Shown here in pieces: positions 10,441 through 22,300 of a stretch of DNA of 64,000 nucleotides. Position 1 is the first letter of the stretch; each line of letters begins with the position of its first letter. The stretch is taken from contig CM060732.1 of NCBI GenBank assembly GCA_030704615.1, positions 47,783,053 through 47,847,052 of the forward strand. Reading direction: 5' to 3'. Source of the DNA: Takakia lepidozioides (Eukaryota; Streptophyta; Takakiopsida; Takakiales; Takakiaceae). The translations under genes were made by a program, and so were the position numbers. Under the pieces are notes generated by a model that saw nothing but the letters and a program-made list of their open reading frames with translations, was not told the origin of the DNA and did no database searches.

Positions 10441-11954
10441 TGCCAGATAATGGGCACTGTATCCAAAGGAGCTAACTGAGGAAGTCCAGGTGATGTCACT
10501 AAACTCCCCTCACTCACCAATGGATATGCCTCCTGCCATGCTTGGTGCACACACTCGCCTGCTACTCGATGCAAATTCCTAACTGTACCCCACAGTGGAA
10601 TATGAACAGACACATGAGGAAGCAAATCAGCCTTGTATGCCAATTGTTTGTCCTCATCAGGTGGTGGCCTATCATCTGCATGACTATTGCCCTCCAAGAG
10701 CTCACCACCCCAAGCCACCACCCCTGAGAATGCAGCCAATGTGGGCATCATGTTCCTATGATCCACCGCTACATTCCCAATAAACCGCACTGGGAGCAGT
10801 GCACGTCGACCATCCCCTGACTGCCATTCCGGCCTGTAGGATGTTGTTTCCTCCCAAAAGTCCAAAGTAAAGCCCATCGGGTATAACACAACCCCACCAA
10901 CAAGCACATCATAAGACATCGCGTCCGTAACAATGGTTTTAGCTCTCATGACAGAGCCATCTGTAGGATGATCTGGCTGCAATCGAATGAAGAGCTCATG
11001 GTGGGTAATCCCTCGTGTTTTCTCTAAACCACCCAAATATGTTTGAATTTGGAAAGGACAAGGCTCCAAATTCGCCTCTGTAAGGCCCAAGCCTGCAATT
11101 GCTGCTCTCCCCAACATCAATGGATGTGCTCTCGAGTCCAACAAGACCCGCAGTGGCCTATATCTCCTCCCGGCTGGGCCACCCAACTGAAACACACCAT
11201 CCTGATTGTCCACCAGGACTACCCCAGGAGTCACCATACTACGTTCAATGACTGGTTTAGCTGGCAACTCCTGCAACCTTGCAGCTGCCGCTTGCCATGG
11301 CGCAGCTGTGGCTGTTTTCACCCTTGAATCCAAGGCATCCATGCACTGCATCTGATCCGCTATCCCCGCAGATAGTGCCCATGCATCACCACTCTCACAG
11401 AGTCTAGCTGCCATTCTAAACACTGCAGCTGGCCGCATCCCCGACATTGCAATTGTCGTGGCAGAAAACAATGGAGCTTGGCAAATTGTCGTAGCCGCCC
11501 CCAACAATGTACTGGCTGCACCTTGCTTTGCAGCACCACCCAGTGGCATTTCCCGAGCCACGTCAACTCTCCCCAATGACACTCGTGGCTCTACTTCTGA
11601 TACACTTGGGCGAGCGGGAGCCATCGATGGCATAGTTGGCACTGTCTCAGCCAATGTGAAAGACTGTGGAACCCTTGTTTGTCGACTTGCTTCCCCTCTT
11701 TGTGGATCAAAATCCATATCCGCTCCTCTTGGCTCAGGAGCACGCGTTGCTGCTCGAGTGACAGCAGCTACAGAGTCCACATGCAATGGTCCTGCAAGTG
11801 TGGCTCCACACATGAAGCCCATACCAATCTGGTCTTCCCTAGGCATATGAGGTTGTGCAGGTGGGGCTTGAACCTCAAGCCTTGGAGCTGGCACAATATG
11901 AGTAGTGACCATGGCAGCAAGACGTTGCTCTAGCTGGGCAAGTCTATCCACCAT
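10441..11954 (-). CDS. E1 pol N-terminal part: spacer and aspartic protease
   Basis: A long open frame (start 11954) that runs without a stop into the methyltransferase. Residues 1-210 are low-complexity Ala/Pro-rich sequence with a short coiled start (RLAQLEQRLAAM). The retropepsin-like domain begins near residue 255: RVLLDS with Asp 273, then LMLGRAAIAGLGL, and YDVLVGG near residue 350. The usual DSG motif is DSR here, whereas E3 keeps DSGAQPLML, so the E1 protease is probably dead. Residues about 380-500 link protease to methyltransferase and are not recognised. In gypsy elements the protease cuts the polyprotein into its working parts. Confidence 0.75.
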
Positions 11955-12089
11955 GCCTTGGTCATGATCTTGACCCTGACCCTGTGCTCCTTGGTTTTGG
12001 TTACGTCCTCCACCACGACCTCTGCCTCCTCTACCTCTCTGGAATTGCCTCGCCCTCGGCCACCATTGTTCCCTTAGAACTGGCCTGGC

Positions 12090-12262
12090 CGTAGCTCAGG
12101 ATGCAAGTCATAACAATGGGCCTCCTCATGCCCATACTTGCCACAATGCCCACACTGTAGTTGTGTAGGCTGTGCCTGTGCCGGCCCTTTGCCTCTCTCC
12201 GGGCAATCTCTCTTAACATGGGGTCCTCCAAAATCCCAACATGTCACACCCGACTGTTGTTG
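12090..12262 (-). pseudogene. E1 nucleocapsid zinc knuckles
   Basis: Two CCHC-like knuckles lie downstream of gag. The first reads CWDFGGPHVKRDC, with the second Cys changed to Phe; E3 has CWTCGGPHVKKDC. The second is a classical CX2CX4HX4C, CGHCGKYGHEEAHC. Such knuckles bind genomic RNA during packaging. The frame is separated from gag by shifts, as elsewhere in this copy. Confidence 0.75.
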
Positions 12263-12399
12263 GCCTGAGAATAAAGGAAGTGACCTCTGAAATTGAGATC
12301 CTCTCTGTCCTTCCCTGGGCTTCGCCTGCGCCCCCTTGTTGCCTTGAGCACGTTGGGGTAGTGGTTGTTGTTGGCTAGGAGCCCCACTTCATTGTGTCT

Positions 12400-13332
12400 C
12401 CTTACCAAATTCCACCATGACCACTCGCTCCTCCACCATATTGAGCTCTATCCGTTCTGCCAACAAAAACACGTTTGCTAATGTGGGTTGGTCCACTTGT
12501 AGGAGAGTTGCATCCCACACCCTTCTCCTCAGCTCCTTGTCCAATATCCCATACAGAATTGGATTGCTTGAGCTTCCGTAACCCCTTGCGTTACATTTAT
12601 CAATCGCCTCATGTGAGTGTAAGCCTCCCTCAAACTCTCGGCAGGCTTTCGTTGGAACTCTTGCAAACTCCGCAATTTCTCCGTCCTTATCCCCTGGTAG
12701 CTTCTCCTTAACTCCTCGAAGAACTCCACAACTGGGTTAAAGGCAGGCACGGGTGTTGGTGCTGCAGCAGGAGCTTGGGTGGACTTCCCAGCTCCTGTTC
12801 CACTTAACGTCCCACTGCTGCTTGCAGAAGCTGCCGGTGTAGCTACCGGTGTCACCACTGCCCTTGTGCCTCTAGTGATGGAGACATAATCAGGTGACCA
12901 ATACACCCGCCATTCCTCAATCTCTACCTCATGTCCCCGCCTAACCTCATGGTAGTCATCCATGGGCGGCCCCTCAAGGTGCTGAAACAACCCCTTCCAC
13001 GCCATAAAGGGCGTAAACAGTTGTGGATTGCGCATTTGCTGCAAATCACACCAACTGTCAAACTCTTGTATGAAGTCATCAAGCTCGATGGTACCCACAG
13101 CTCCAGAGTACCTACGTGGCCCCTTGGTAGCTCCATACATTTCCTCCATCGTATCCCACAACAATGGCACGGAAATGGCTTGCACCCTCGGTGAGAATCC
13201 TCCTAACTCTGAGTTTGAACCTTCCTCAGAAGACACTGAAGGTGAAGGTGGCCTAAACCGCACATCTCGTCTTGTATACCCACTAGTATCGCTGGTGCTC
13301 GTACCGGCACTCTCCTCAGCAACTGGTGGCAC
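12400..13332 (-). pseudogene. E1 gag
   Basis: The capsid precursor. It opens with MPPVAEESAGTSTSDTSGYT, then a conserved block (LLWDTMEEMYG, ELDDFIQEFDSWCDLQQ, FMAWKGLFQHLEGPP) and the Retrotrans_gag-like part EFFEELRRSYQG, LRSLQEFQRKPAESLREA, RRLINVTQGVTEAQA. The frame is lost at about 12540 (FCMGYWTRS where E2 reads FRYGILDKELRRR), a single-base deletion by comparison. The downstream part continues in another frame to about 12400 (ERIELNMVEERVVM). E2 and E3 carry close relatives of this gag. Confidence 0.85.
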
Positions 13333-15778
13333 CTCCGTGATGAAAACTCACAACCATACCTGTTGTAAACTTGTCTCTATAGCCCCTTTCCACAAGGTAA
13401 CCGGGTAGAGAACCTGTTGCAGCTTATGGCTTAGACTATTAGGTTTGTAACATAAACCTGCACCTGCATCCACTGCAAGCACTCATATGGTCTGCTGGTC
13501 ATCAATCCAGCCTCACCATAAGAGAAACAATGATGGTCTGACTGGTCATCACCCCAGCCTCACCACCGACAGCATGCTCTAGAATTGGCCGGTGATCAAA
13601 TCCGGACCAACCTCCTATGAAAACAAGCGCACACACAAAACTGACATGGCGCACAGTCAAACATGCAGGTGTGGGGGGGATCCAAATACAAGAAAATCAA
13701 GACAGTAATTCCCCCACACAAAAAAAAACACTCCACAGTGTCGCTCTTGTAAGGACACCCCGGCCCAAACCCGGACTGACTCTTGCCTCCACCTACGGAA
13801 AGGTTTTGGCCTACATAGAGGGTGGAAGACTACAGGGAAGAGAGAGTAAAGCAATTCCTAATCCCAGAATGCTCTCATCCCACTAGTCTCCCCCTATCTC
13901 TAAACGCTCTTGCTCATGACCAACAGACATAACTACCTTCCAGGGTCTCTCAAATAACTCTCCAAGAGCCCTCAAGATGTCTCTCAAACAATCTCACTAA
14001 GGCCCCCAAAGCCTGCCAAATCTTGGCCCTCAAGGACCCCAAAAAGTCCTTCAGACAAGTTGCCAAAGACTCCTTAAGCTCGCCAAATATTAGCCTCCAA
14101 GGACCCCAAAATAGTCCTCCAAATAGCCCTCCAAAGCTCCAAATGTTTGCCAAATATTGGTCTTTAAGGACCCCCAATAGTCCTCCAAACAGTCCTCCAA
14201 ACACCCCTTCAAGAGCTCTTCAAGTGTCTTACAAAAGCTCCTCAAAGGACCCCCCAAAGATCCTCCAAAGGCAATACTCCTCCAGATACACCCTAGATGT
14301 CATACACTTTTAATGAACACGTATGGTAGGCAAAGTCTCTCCACTTGTATCCATACAGGGGTTCCATACACTGTTCACAAAAGTGTATGATGGGCAGAGG
14401 GAGCCCATACACAGTTTCTTGAAGAGTATGGAGACTAGGGTTTGTAGAGTATAGTAAGAAACTCCTTCTTCATGGTATCTCCCCCCCTAACATGCATGCA
14501 AGATTGCATTATCTTACTTTGCAATGCATTCATCCCAAATTGACAAGTTCCTCTTGATCTCCTTGGAACTCATAGCAAGCTAATGTGTCCAATGACAAGC
14601 GCCAAGCCTTTGCTTGAATTTGAATTTTGTATGCCATCTTCCATGTGCTTTCCCTTGCATGGGCTAGTCACACACACTTCCACCTCTTGACCTAGGTGTT
14701 CTCTTCATTCATCATAATGTGTATCCAACCTCTATTCAAGAGCTCATCTTCTCAAACTTGAAGTCACAAGCCCTAATGAGCATGCTCCACATAAGCATCA
14801 TTTGCTTGATCAACCATCCACCACAAAACTTAAGCAAAAAGGGAATGAATACATGACCTTCATCTTCCCCTTCCTTGTCTTGTCACATGCTAATGTATGG
14901 TTGAAGTTTTTATGCATGCCGTGAGCCACAATCTCCTTTCTTCATGAAGACCACCTCCAATGATCTCCCACATGTGCTCCAAGCTCTTCAATACTCTAGG
15001 CTTGGTTTCACATCATCATGGATAGAATTCTCACCCACATGCTTCCCTTTGGAGTCATCTTGAGCTTCTTGATGCTCTCCAAGTGGTTGCTTTTGTTGTC
15101 TTCAAGCCCTAGCCTATATAGCTCCTTGGCTTTTCTTCCACAACATGCACCACCTCATACACAAGGAATAAACTTGCTCACTTCACCTTCTAACTTTCCT
15201 CAAGCTTGAATTGGAAGCCACACTTGGAAAGCATGCCCCACACATGCGCCACTTGCTTGGTCAACCACTTGCTTCACCAAGAGCAATCCAAGAACTCATA
15301 GAACTAGCAAAAGCACTCCCTTCTAGCGCCGCCTTGCTTGCTTGTTTGTCAACCAAAAAAACCCCACTTGGCTTCATTTCACCATGGATAGAACAACCAC
15401 TTCTTAGCTTCTCTTGAGCTACTCAATGCTCCTCAAGCTACCCTTGTTGTACTCCTTCTATTCCAACCCAAGCATGTGCGGCTCTTTGGCTTCTCTTTCA
15501 CACCATGAACAACTAGAGCTTGCTCTTGAAACCCTAGTGTCTATCTTCTCCACACACAAGACGCTTCTCTTGTGATGCAAGAGCTCTTTTCAAAAGCTCT
15601 CCACCTCTATAGAGCAAAGTAATGCTTCTCAAACCCTAACATCCATGTTCTCCATGCCACAAGGATTTTCCTTTGCAAAACCTGCAACACCTTGCAACAC
15701 AAGAGCTCTTTACCAAGCTCTCTCCAACACACAAGTGTTAAACTAACCCTTACACTCCGCACTCACAAGCATAAGGAG
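13333..15778 (-). other. E1 leader (between A1 and gag)
   Basis: About 2.4 kb without a credible gene. The gag-proximal part (13340-13880) is conserved with the E2 and E3 leaders (for example AGAGAACCTGTTGC). The stretch 13930-14290 is an irregular array of a CTCCAAA-type unit (AGTCCTCCAAA and relatives). This replaces the GGCTGTGACA array found at the same place in E2 and E3. The remainder is pyrimidine-rich with many CTT and CTC runs. Confidence 0.6.
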
Positions 15779-15791
15779 ATCTTCTTGTAGT
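15779..15791 (-). promoter_or_regulatory. E1 putative self-priming primer-binding site
   Basis: Directly 3' of A1 on the element strand lies ACTACAAGAAGAT. It is exactly complementary to ATCTTCTTGTAGT inside A1 (plus coordinates 15964-15976, and again in A2). No tRNA 3'-end complement starting TGG is seen at this position. In Tf1-type elements the 5' end of the RNA folds back to the primer site and primes DNA synthesis; this arrangement would permit the same. Inferred from complementarity only. Confidence 0.6.
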
Positions 15792-16154
15792 GATAATGGA
15801 AGTGAACACACAATGGAAACACTCCACTCATGAATCCACTCAATCACATAAACTAAGTCAAGTCAAGGGCACTTTTGCTATAAGAATCCACCCTACAAAG
15901 CCCTCACCACACTCCCTCTCAATACCTAGAGCTATGGAGGTGGGAGAGGCTCATGGAGGCTCAACTACAAGAAGATGAGCCCTCCTCAACACTCACAAGA
16001 GAAAACCCATCCCCATGTCCCAAGTGAGGTTTGACACCTCACTTGGCATGTGAGACCAAATGAAGTCCCAACACACAAAATACAAATATAAATATCCAAA
16101 ATGTCCTAGTTAACTAGTAGGTAATTCTAGTTAACCATGACTAAAACCATGACA
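15792..16154 (-). repeat. E1 A1 terminal repeat
   Basis: It starts TGTCATGGTTTTAGTCATGG and ends CATTATC. It matches A2 (4335-4701) over its full length with few differences. It should hold the promoter and transcription start. If self-priming applies, the RNA would begin near the ATCTTCTTGTAGT site. No B sequence follows or precedes it; beyond 16154 the sequence is target flank (CAAG...). Confidence 0.9.
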
Positions 16155-18949
16155 CAAGAACCACCATCCTTGGATGAAGGATAAATTGATTTTTTTATAT
16201 TTTTTTGTCGATATCAGAAGGCGCATAATTGTTTTAATGGTCAAAAACCTAGCAACCATGCTATAGCTATAATGTTGCATCAGATTAATCTTTTGTTGGA
16301 TGAATAAAACGATTAACATGATTGGGAAGCTTGAAAGCAAGATAGACTGGTTTGTGATCGGTCCAATATGCTTCGGTCATACCGGATTTGCATGGCAGGG
16401 GTGGCGCATTCTTGCACTCGTTTGTGACCAAACAAATATCGGACAAGAAAGACAATCGGACATCCAAAAATAGTTGTGAAGTCTCCCCACAATCCTCCAT
16501 TGGTCGCGTTCGTAGACATTTTTTCAATGTATCGTTCTAGTGTGCTGACTTGTCCCATTATGCAGAGACAAAAGAAATTCTGGAGAAAGTTGTCTTCGAC
16601 AATCTATAGCTGGCTGGGTATGGAGATCCAACGCTTTCTTAAAATGACACATTGTATTTTGTCGCATAAGCATAGAAGATTGGCTATAGTTCAAAAGAAA
16701 AGCCATGGAATCAAAGAGGCAATCTCCAGCAACAAACGACTAGTCATGTTGTCGAACTAACCCTTATTTTGACAACTCTGTATCAATGTCCCGCTCCCCG
16801 ATGTTTGCCATATCTAAATGTGAGGAATAAAAATGATGGTATATCAACGTGCAGTATCTGTACGGATTTCAAATGCCCAATGCTTTTTCCCTCAATATAG
16901 CACTCAATTCCAACACCAATATATATAACACTGAATACTTTTGCACCGATATTGGTACTTAGGCCGAAATGTCAAAACAGATTGTCCAAAACCATGACCA
17001 AATGTCACTTAAAATCTAGCTGAACTTCTTGGTTATGCTCATCCATGAGATTTTCGATACAACATTAAATCCGATCCATATAATATTTACTTTGTACAAT
17101 CAGTGCATTCAAGTCTATGCATGATCAAGTATTAGAATTGAAAACAATACTTGGTACAATATATGCACATTATAGTAGTACTCAACATGTTTAAACAACT
17201 TTCATATGTACTACATAGCCTACTAGCAGCCTACAATAGCCATACAATAGACTCCCTAGCACTTGATTTTGACTGTCAAGCATTAGCACAATGGGAAAGG
17301 CACTATCGATACAGGCATAAACTAACCAAACTTGACCTATGCCATAAGTTTCAATTATAGACTTAACATAGTTGCAGGACATTTTAGGGTTGAAGTGGGA
17401 TGAAAGACAAGAAAAGTACCTATTGGTCGAATTTGCAGGCATTCTCACATCAACCAAGTTCAGATTATCTATGTGTCATTGCTGTGCCAGTCCTATACCC
17501 TCCCTCTAGAAAGACCTAGAACCAACTCCACATATCCCAATATCCCGTAGTGTGGACAAAGTCAAGAGACATGAAAATTATATTTTCATAGCAAATGACC
17601 CTATTGAACCATTTGGACACGCTCACCATTCTCTCGCTTTCGATCCTAAAGCTTGGTACCAATGTTATGTCCCAGTACTAGAGTGAGCCCTATAGTCTCT
17701 TCCCTCTTGTTTTGCCCAAACTGTGCGTGGCGTCTATGGCTGTTACAAAGTTACTACTAGTGGGTGAAGCATGTACTTGCATCTGGAATAGCAGCAGCAA
17801 GTGAATGGATGTAGCATTCCTATTCAAACTAACAGAGTCTTGCCGGGCACTTGTTTGAGGTCTTTGACATCAAGGTTCATGAAGTACAAGTCCCCTAACT
17901 CATCCATGTCCGCCTTCATCTTTTCCTTTGTGGAGTCTGACATATTTAGGTAATACCTGAATTCCAAAGAACGGTCATCTCAGATTTTCCACACTACAAT
18001 ATTTTGGTCAGTTGCAATCAATATACAATCAATGAAAGAGAAACTCAACTCCCCACCGCATCCATTAAGTCCAAAGATAGAAGGAAAGACCGTTCTCTAA
18101 CAGTAGGACCTTATTGCCCTAACTGCTTAGCATATTCATGTACCTCATTTCACTCACTGCTTAGCATATTAATGTAAGAGGATGCAACTCCAACAAAGGA
18201 CCCCAAGCAAAGCACAGATTCTCATTGTATGCTTAATTCCATCCATTTCTATGCTTAATTCCATTCATCAATCAAGTTTGACCAACGGTGTTGATCAAAT
18301 TCATCCTACGCCTTAGGACGCACCACATGTTTGAAATCAATATAAATTGTCACCTAATCCATGGATTTACATCCATCCATAATTAAGTCCATCTCATAGT
18401 ACCCACATTCATCCAAAAATGGAACACATAAAGAACATAAAGAGTTCGATGCCGTAGTCCCTGCTAAAGGCAGGGCCAATAAACTCCATTTTGTCTGCAC
18501 AAGAGGGATGAGCCAGTTTTAATTTAACCTACTTTTACACTTTGGACCCAGATAAAATGCATTCCGTTTTATATTTTGAATAAATGAAAATACAAAAAAA
18601 GAACACAATAATGCCAAAATTTACCCTGAGGATAGAAAAAAACTGGGCAATTGAACAAGCTCATAACCCTCAATATTCTCAAATCTCTCTTACAATTTCA
18701 GTGTGCAGCAAACTGGCTGCACTCTTCAGCCACACTTTTTGCAAGTACCCTCACTGCACAATTACAACCCTCCTTCCCTCAGTTTACATCCTCACACAAC
18801 AAATACATAGGACAGAGGAAAAAGTTCACCTATGTGGCCCCAACTATCAATGATGATGGCTGAACTGTGGAAGGCAGGTTCAATTTTCATTTCACCCTTA
18901 CCTATATCCTCATCGCCATATACCCTTCATCCCAACGTATACCTTTTGA
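16155..18949. other. Intergenic, no gene recognised
   Basis: 2.8 kb with only short frames. A minus-strand stretch at 16285-16560 contains TDHKPVYLAFKLPN, faintly like the end of a LINE endonuclease (SDHKPV), but it is too short and broken to call. At 18449-18483 a segment ending GGCAGGGCCAATAAA recurs at about 31600-31636, so it is part of a dispersed repeat. Confidence 0.3.
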
Positions 18950-19023
18950 CTAGGTAAGGTATGTAGGATAAGAGTAAGTTTAGGTAACAATACCCTTACT
19001 TTTATCCTACATACCTCACCTAG
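18950..19023. repeat. Hairpin 300 bp downstream of the CYP97B stop
   Basis: The arms 18950-18978 (CTAGGTAAGGTATGTAGGAT...) and 18995-19023 are inverted copies with one or two mismatches around a 16-base loop. It may be a tiny foldback element, or a structured 3' end or boundary of the CYP97B transcript. Both ends read CTAG. Confidence 0.6.
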
Positions 19024-19320
19024 GGCATTGTTACTAGAACACATCGGCCTCAGGTTCAGGCATGCTACTTTATTGCACATACACCTCTGCATCCCCAGCT
19101 CAGTTGCTGGGGGATGCAGTTTTTTCGGAGGAGCGATGACTTGTGTTGCATGAATATAAGCAAAAGCACATAGTCAACTCCTTGGTACTGAGTTCTAGTA
19201 GATGACCTACAGATGAACTTAAATGAAGAGGAAGAATGATATTCCGACTGCAATCTGCAGAGTCGTAGATGATAATAGTTGTCTGGAGACTGCATGCAAG
19301 ACATTCCCAGGTGCGTGCAA

Positions 19321-22300
19321 TCAGGACTGAACAGAGAGTGCCTTTTCCTGATCCGGAGCGATAGGAATCAATTGTCGCCGCCGCAGTTTACACCACAATC
19401 CAGCCTTGGTGTGTATGGTGGCTCCTGTCACAAGCTCCACCTCTTCAGGAGAGCCTCGCAGCTCCACATCAAACTTTTGCAGCAGCATGGTCAGGGCCAC
19501 TGTGGACTCCATCAATGCAAATTGGTCTCCAACACACTTGCGAGGTCCCCCTCCAAAAGGCAAGAATGCAAAATCTGCCATCACCTGTATTTTGGAACAG
19601 GACACAGCAACATGACATTCAAGGACATCGGGAGGGTGTGGTTACAGAGACCAGCGTGATTTAACCTTGCTACTAGTAGGTGGTCAGTCTGATAACTTCT
19701 TCTGTGACCAGCTCTTTCCCTGGGGACCTCATGTACCTCGCCAAGACTGGATGTGTAGACCATGGAACTACATTGGGAAGCAAGTTATGTGCATCTTACA
19801 CACACAGAATTTCATCCTTGCCTCTGAAAGACGTCAGTGCTGGAGTTTGGTGCGTAAATTTAGACTCACGAGTAGTAGTCTCCACTGGGAAGTTAAACAC
19901 ATGTTATGGTCCAGGATTGTGTGTCAGAGTTCAAGTCGTGTACCATTTGACATGAAACCCCAGAATATTTACTATTCCACAAATGTTTCTAATAAATGGG
20001 TCACCTGACTAAAAGGTTTTCAGGGCATCTTTCCAAAGAATAGCTAGCTGCTTGTTTTCTAGTTCTGGGCTTGGTGAATAAAAGTGAACCAATGCTTCCA
20101 AATTGACACGAGTGGCCTAGACAATCCTTTGTGTAACTTCAGGAAGACTCTGTTGTCTCAGAGTCACTGACCACCTCATAAGCATTCGTAAAATAATATG
20201 CCGAGTCAACATCTACCAGGGTCTAACAGACCTCATTCTTCAACAAGCAGTATGTGAAAGCACCCACTTGCCAGTAGCTTTCAATAAATTTCAACATGAG
20301 AGAGGGATAATCACATAAACATAAACAGCGACACAGACAAATGGCAGGTGAAGTGTAAGCACAGACAAACCTCATTCGGATAGAGGGCTCCTTGACCTCG
20401 AGTGGGATCAAAGCCAGCCCAACCCTTAATGCCCTCATTAGTTCTGGACTTCAGGAACCTCTCAGGTTTGAACTTCTCTGGTTCCTCCCAGAAATGAGGC
20501 GACCTATGCAGGTTGTACACCTGTCACAAAACATATCTTGTTACAGCTTGCAACCAAACGTACAGCCTTCACCAAAACAATGAGGCCAGAAGTTGTCTCC
20601 ACATCCAAGGAGAGCCCACGACACTACAAGGCAGTGAGTGATACCCACTGGTCTGCGAGCATGCGTACAAGCATCAGAACTAGAATCATTGGTCCAGCTG
20701 GTATTGAATTTCTCTTTCCAAATCCTCATGTATCAAGTTCCAGTAAAACATGGGGGCTCAGCCAAGTTTGAAAGGGTCAGATATAATATCCCACAAAACA
20801 TGCATTTGGCTGTGCTCGAAGGGAGCCACATCAGTTTAAGCAAAGCTAAAAACCACACTAGTCAGACAAAACAAGGGCTTCTATATCTGAAGTCATCCAA
20901 TGTAAAAATTCCAGTTTCTGCCCATCAGAACAACAAGGTTTCAGAGATTATAGAATTAGAAGATGGGTTGCACGACATCCGAAGGTCTGGACATGACAGG
21001 AAAATTGGGAATTCTGGTAGTTGACAATCACTTACAGAGATGAAAATGTCCACTCCCTTGGGAATACTGTACCCATTTGGGTCACCTTTATGGCCTCCTG
21101 CATTCGGACAAAACACAACCCTATCAGCGTGAGAAGCTGCTTGCAGGCAAAAAGAGTACATGGCTGCAAGACAAATGAACAAGTTAAAGTGTACCGTCAC
21201 TGGAAGTATGCCTAGCTTATCTGCTACACAATGTCCCTAACTCAACATACTTGCAACTAAACGGCTCAATACACCCACTGACCAAACTTCATATTTAACC
21301 AGCTCCATCATGAAACCAATCTTGGTTATGGGGGTGAAAAGCTCATGCACTTAGTTAACTACCAGACAACTAGCATGATGCACGACGCTAGCTCCACTTG
21401 CATATATCCAGACCTCATTTTATCTTTCTCTGTGAGGTCCTTATTGTTTCTTGAATAGGGTGCAGGTGGACCCTGTTCATGATTGTTGAATGGAAGTCAT
21501 GCTCTTCAGTTGCACTTGTCATTCTGGTGCAAGGTGAAGGTCCAGTCATTGAGAACCCAAATTGCATTTTCAAAGCAAAGCAAAAATCAGTACTAAGAAA
21601 AAATAAATTTCCAGTTGCCTATCCAGCTGCCAAGTGACCATCTGCAAGACGGACACACATGTCCCAGAGCCAAAGGTCAGTTTCAAAGTCAAAGTATTCC
21701 TTTTCCTTTCACAGTGAAGCTACCTAATGATGAAGAAGTGCTACAACCTCGTAAGCTATGTACCTGGAAGAATGTCAGGTTGTAGAGATCGCCTGATGAG
21801 TAAGGGTGGCTGTGGATAGAGGCGTAATGATTCGGCAACAATCAGCTTTATATACCTGCGCACCACACCAACAAGATCCATCAAGCAGCACTCTTAACAG
21901 CAGGGAGGGAACCCAAGGGGAAGGTAAAATTCCAAAAACGTGCACAAACATGTCTCATGTGCACCTACACAACTGTCAACTCCATGTCGCGTCTGAAAGT
22001 AAATTGTCACTTGTCTGCAAATACATTCCACATCTGTCTGATCACTCTTGCAGGAGCACATTGGTGGCGTCCAGCTAAAGTTCTGGGTCACCTTCAACAA
22101 GAAATGAAGTACAAATACATGCTTGGCTGGATGAGTGCAGTCTGTATTCATCCACCCCTAATCCCCCCCTTTTCATGCAGCTTCCCCTGCCTTCACTCTC
22201 TCTGTCTAGAACCTTAGTGACCTCTCATCCTGACATTTTGAGCAGTCAATGCATAATAGCAAGGAAAACATGATACGTCCAACTCTCAAGGCTCTACCAC

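Larger units (their letters stand above)
4247..16154 (-). mobile_element. E1: Ty3/gypsy-type element with DNA methyltransferase and PHD finger
   Basis: An 11.9-kb minus-strand retroelement. In its own 5' to 3' order: A1 repeat, putative primer site, long leader, gag, zinc knuckles, aspartic protease, C5-cytosine methyltransferase, an extra integrase module, reverse transcriptase and RNase H, the normal integrase, PHD finger, polypurine tract, then B1-A2-B2. Outer ends read TGTC...GACA on the element strand. Flanking bases are CGAG on the left and CAAG on the right, a 4-bp duplication with one mismatch. The polymerase order and DDE integrase place it in Ty3/gypsy, while the terminal layout is that of a split direct repeat. 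A methyltransferase between protease and reverse transcriptase is not part of normal gypsy elements. Several in-frame stops and frameshifts make this copy non-autonomous. Confidence 0.92.

Noticed and set aside
16285-16760. LINE endonuclease remnant
   Set aside because: One short SDHKPV-like motif in broken frames is too little evidence.
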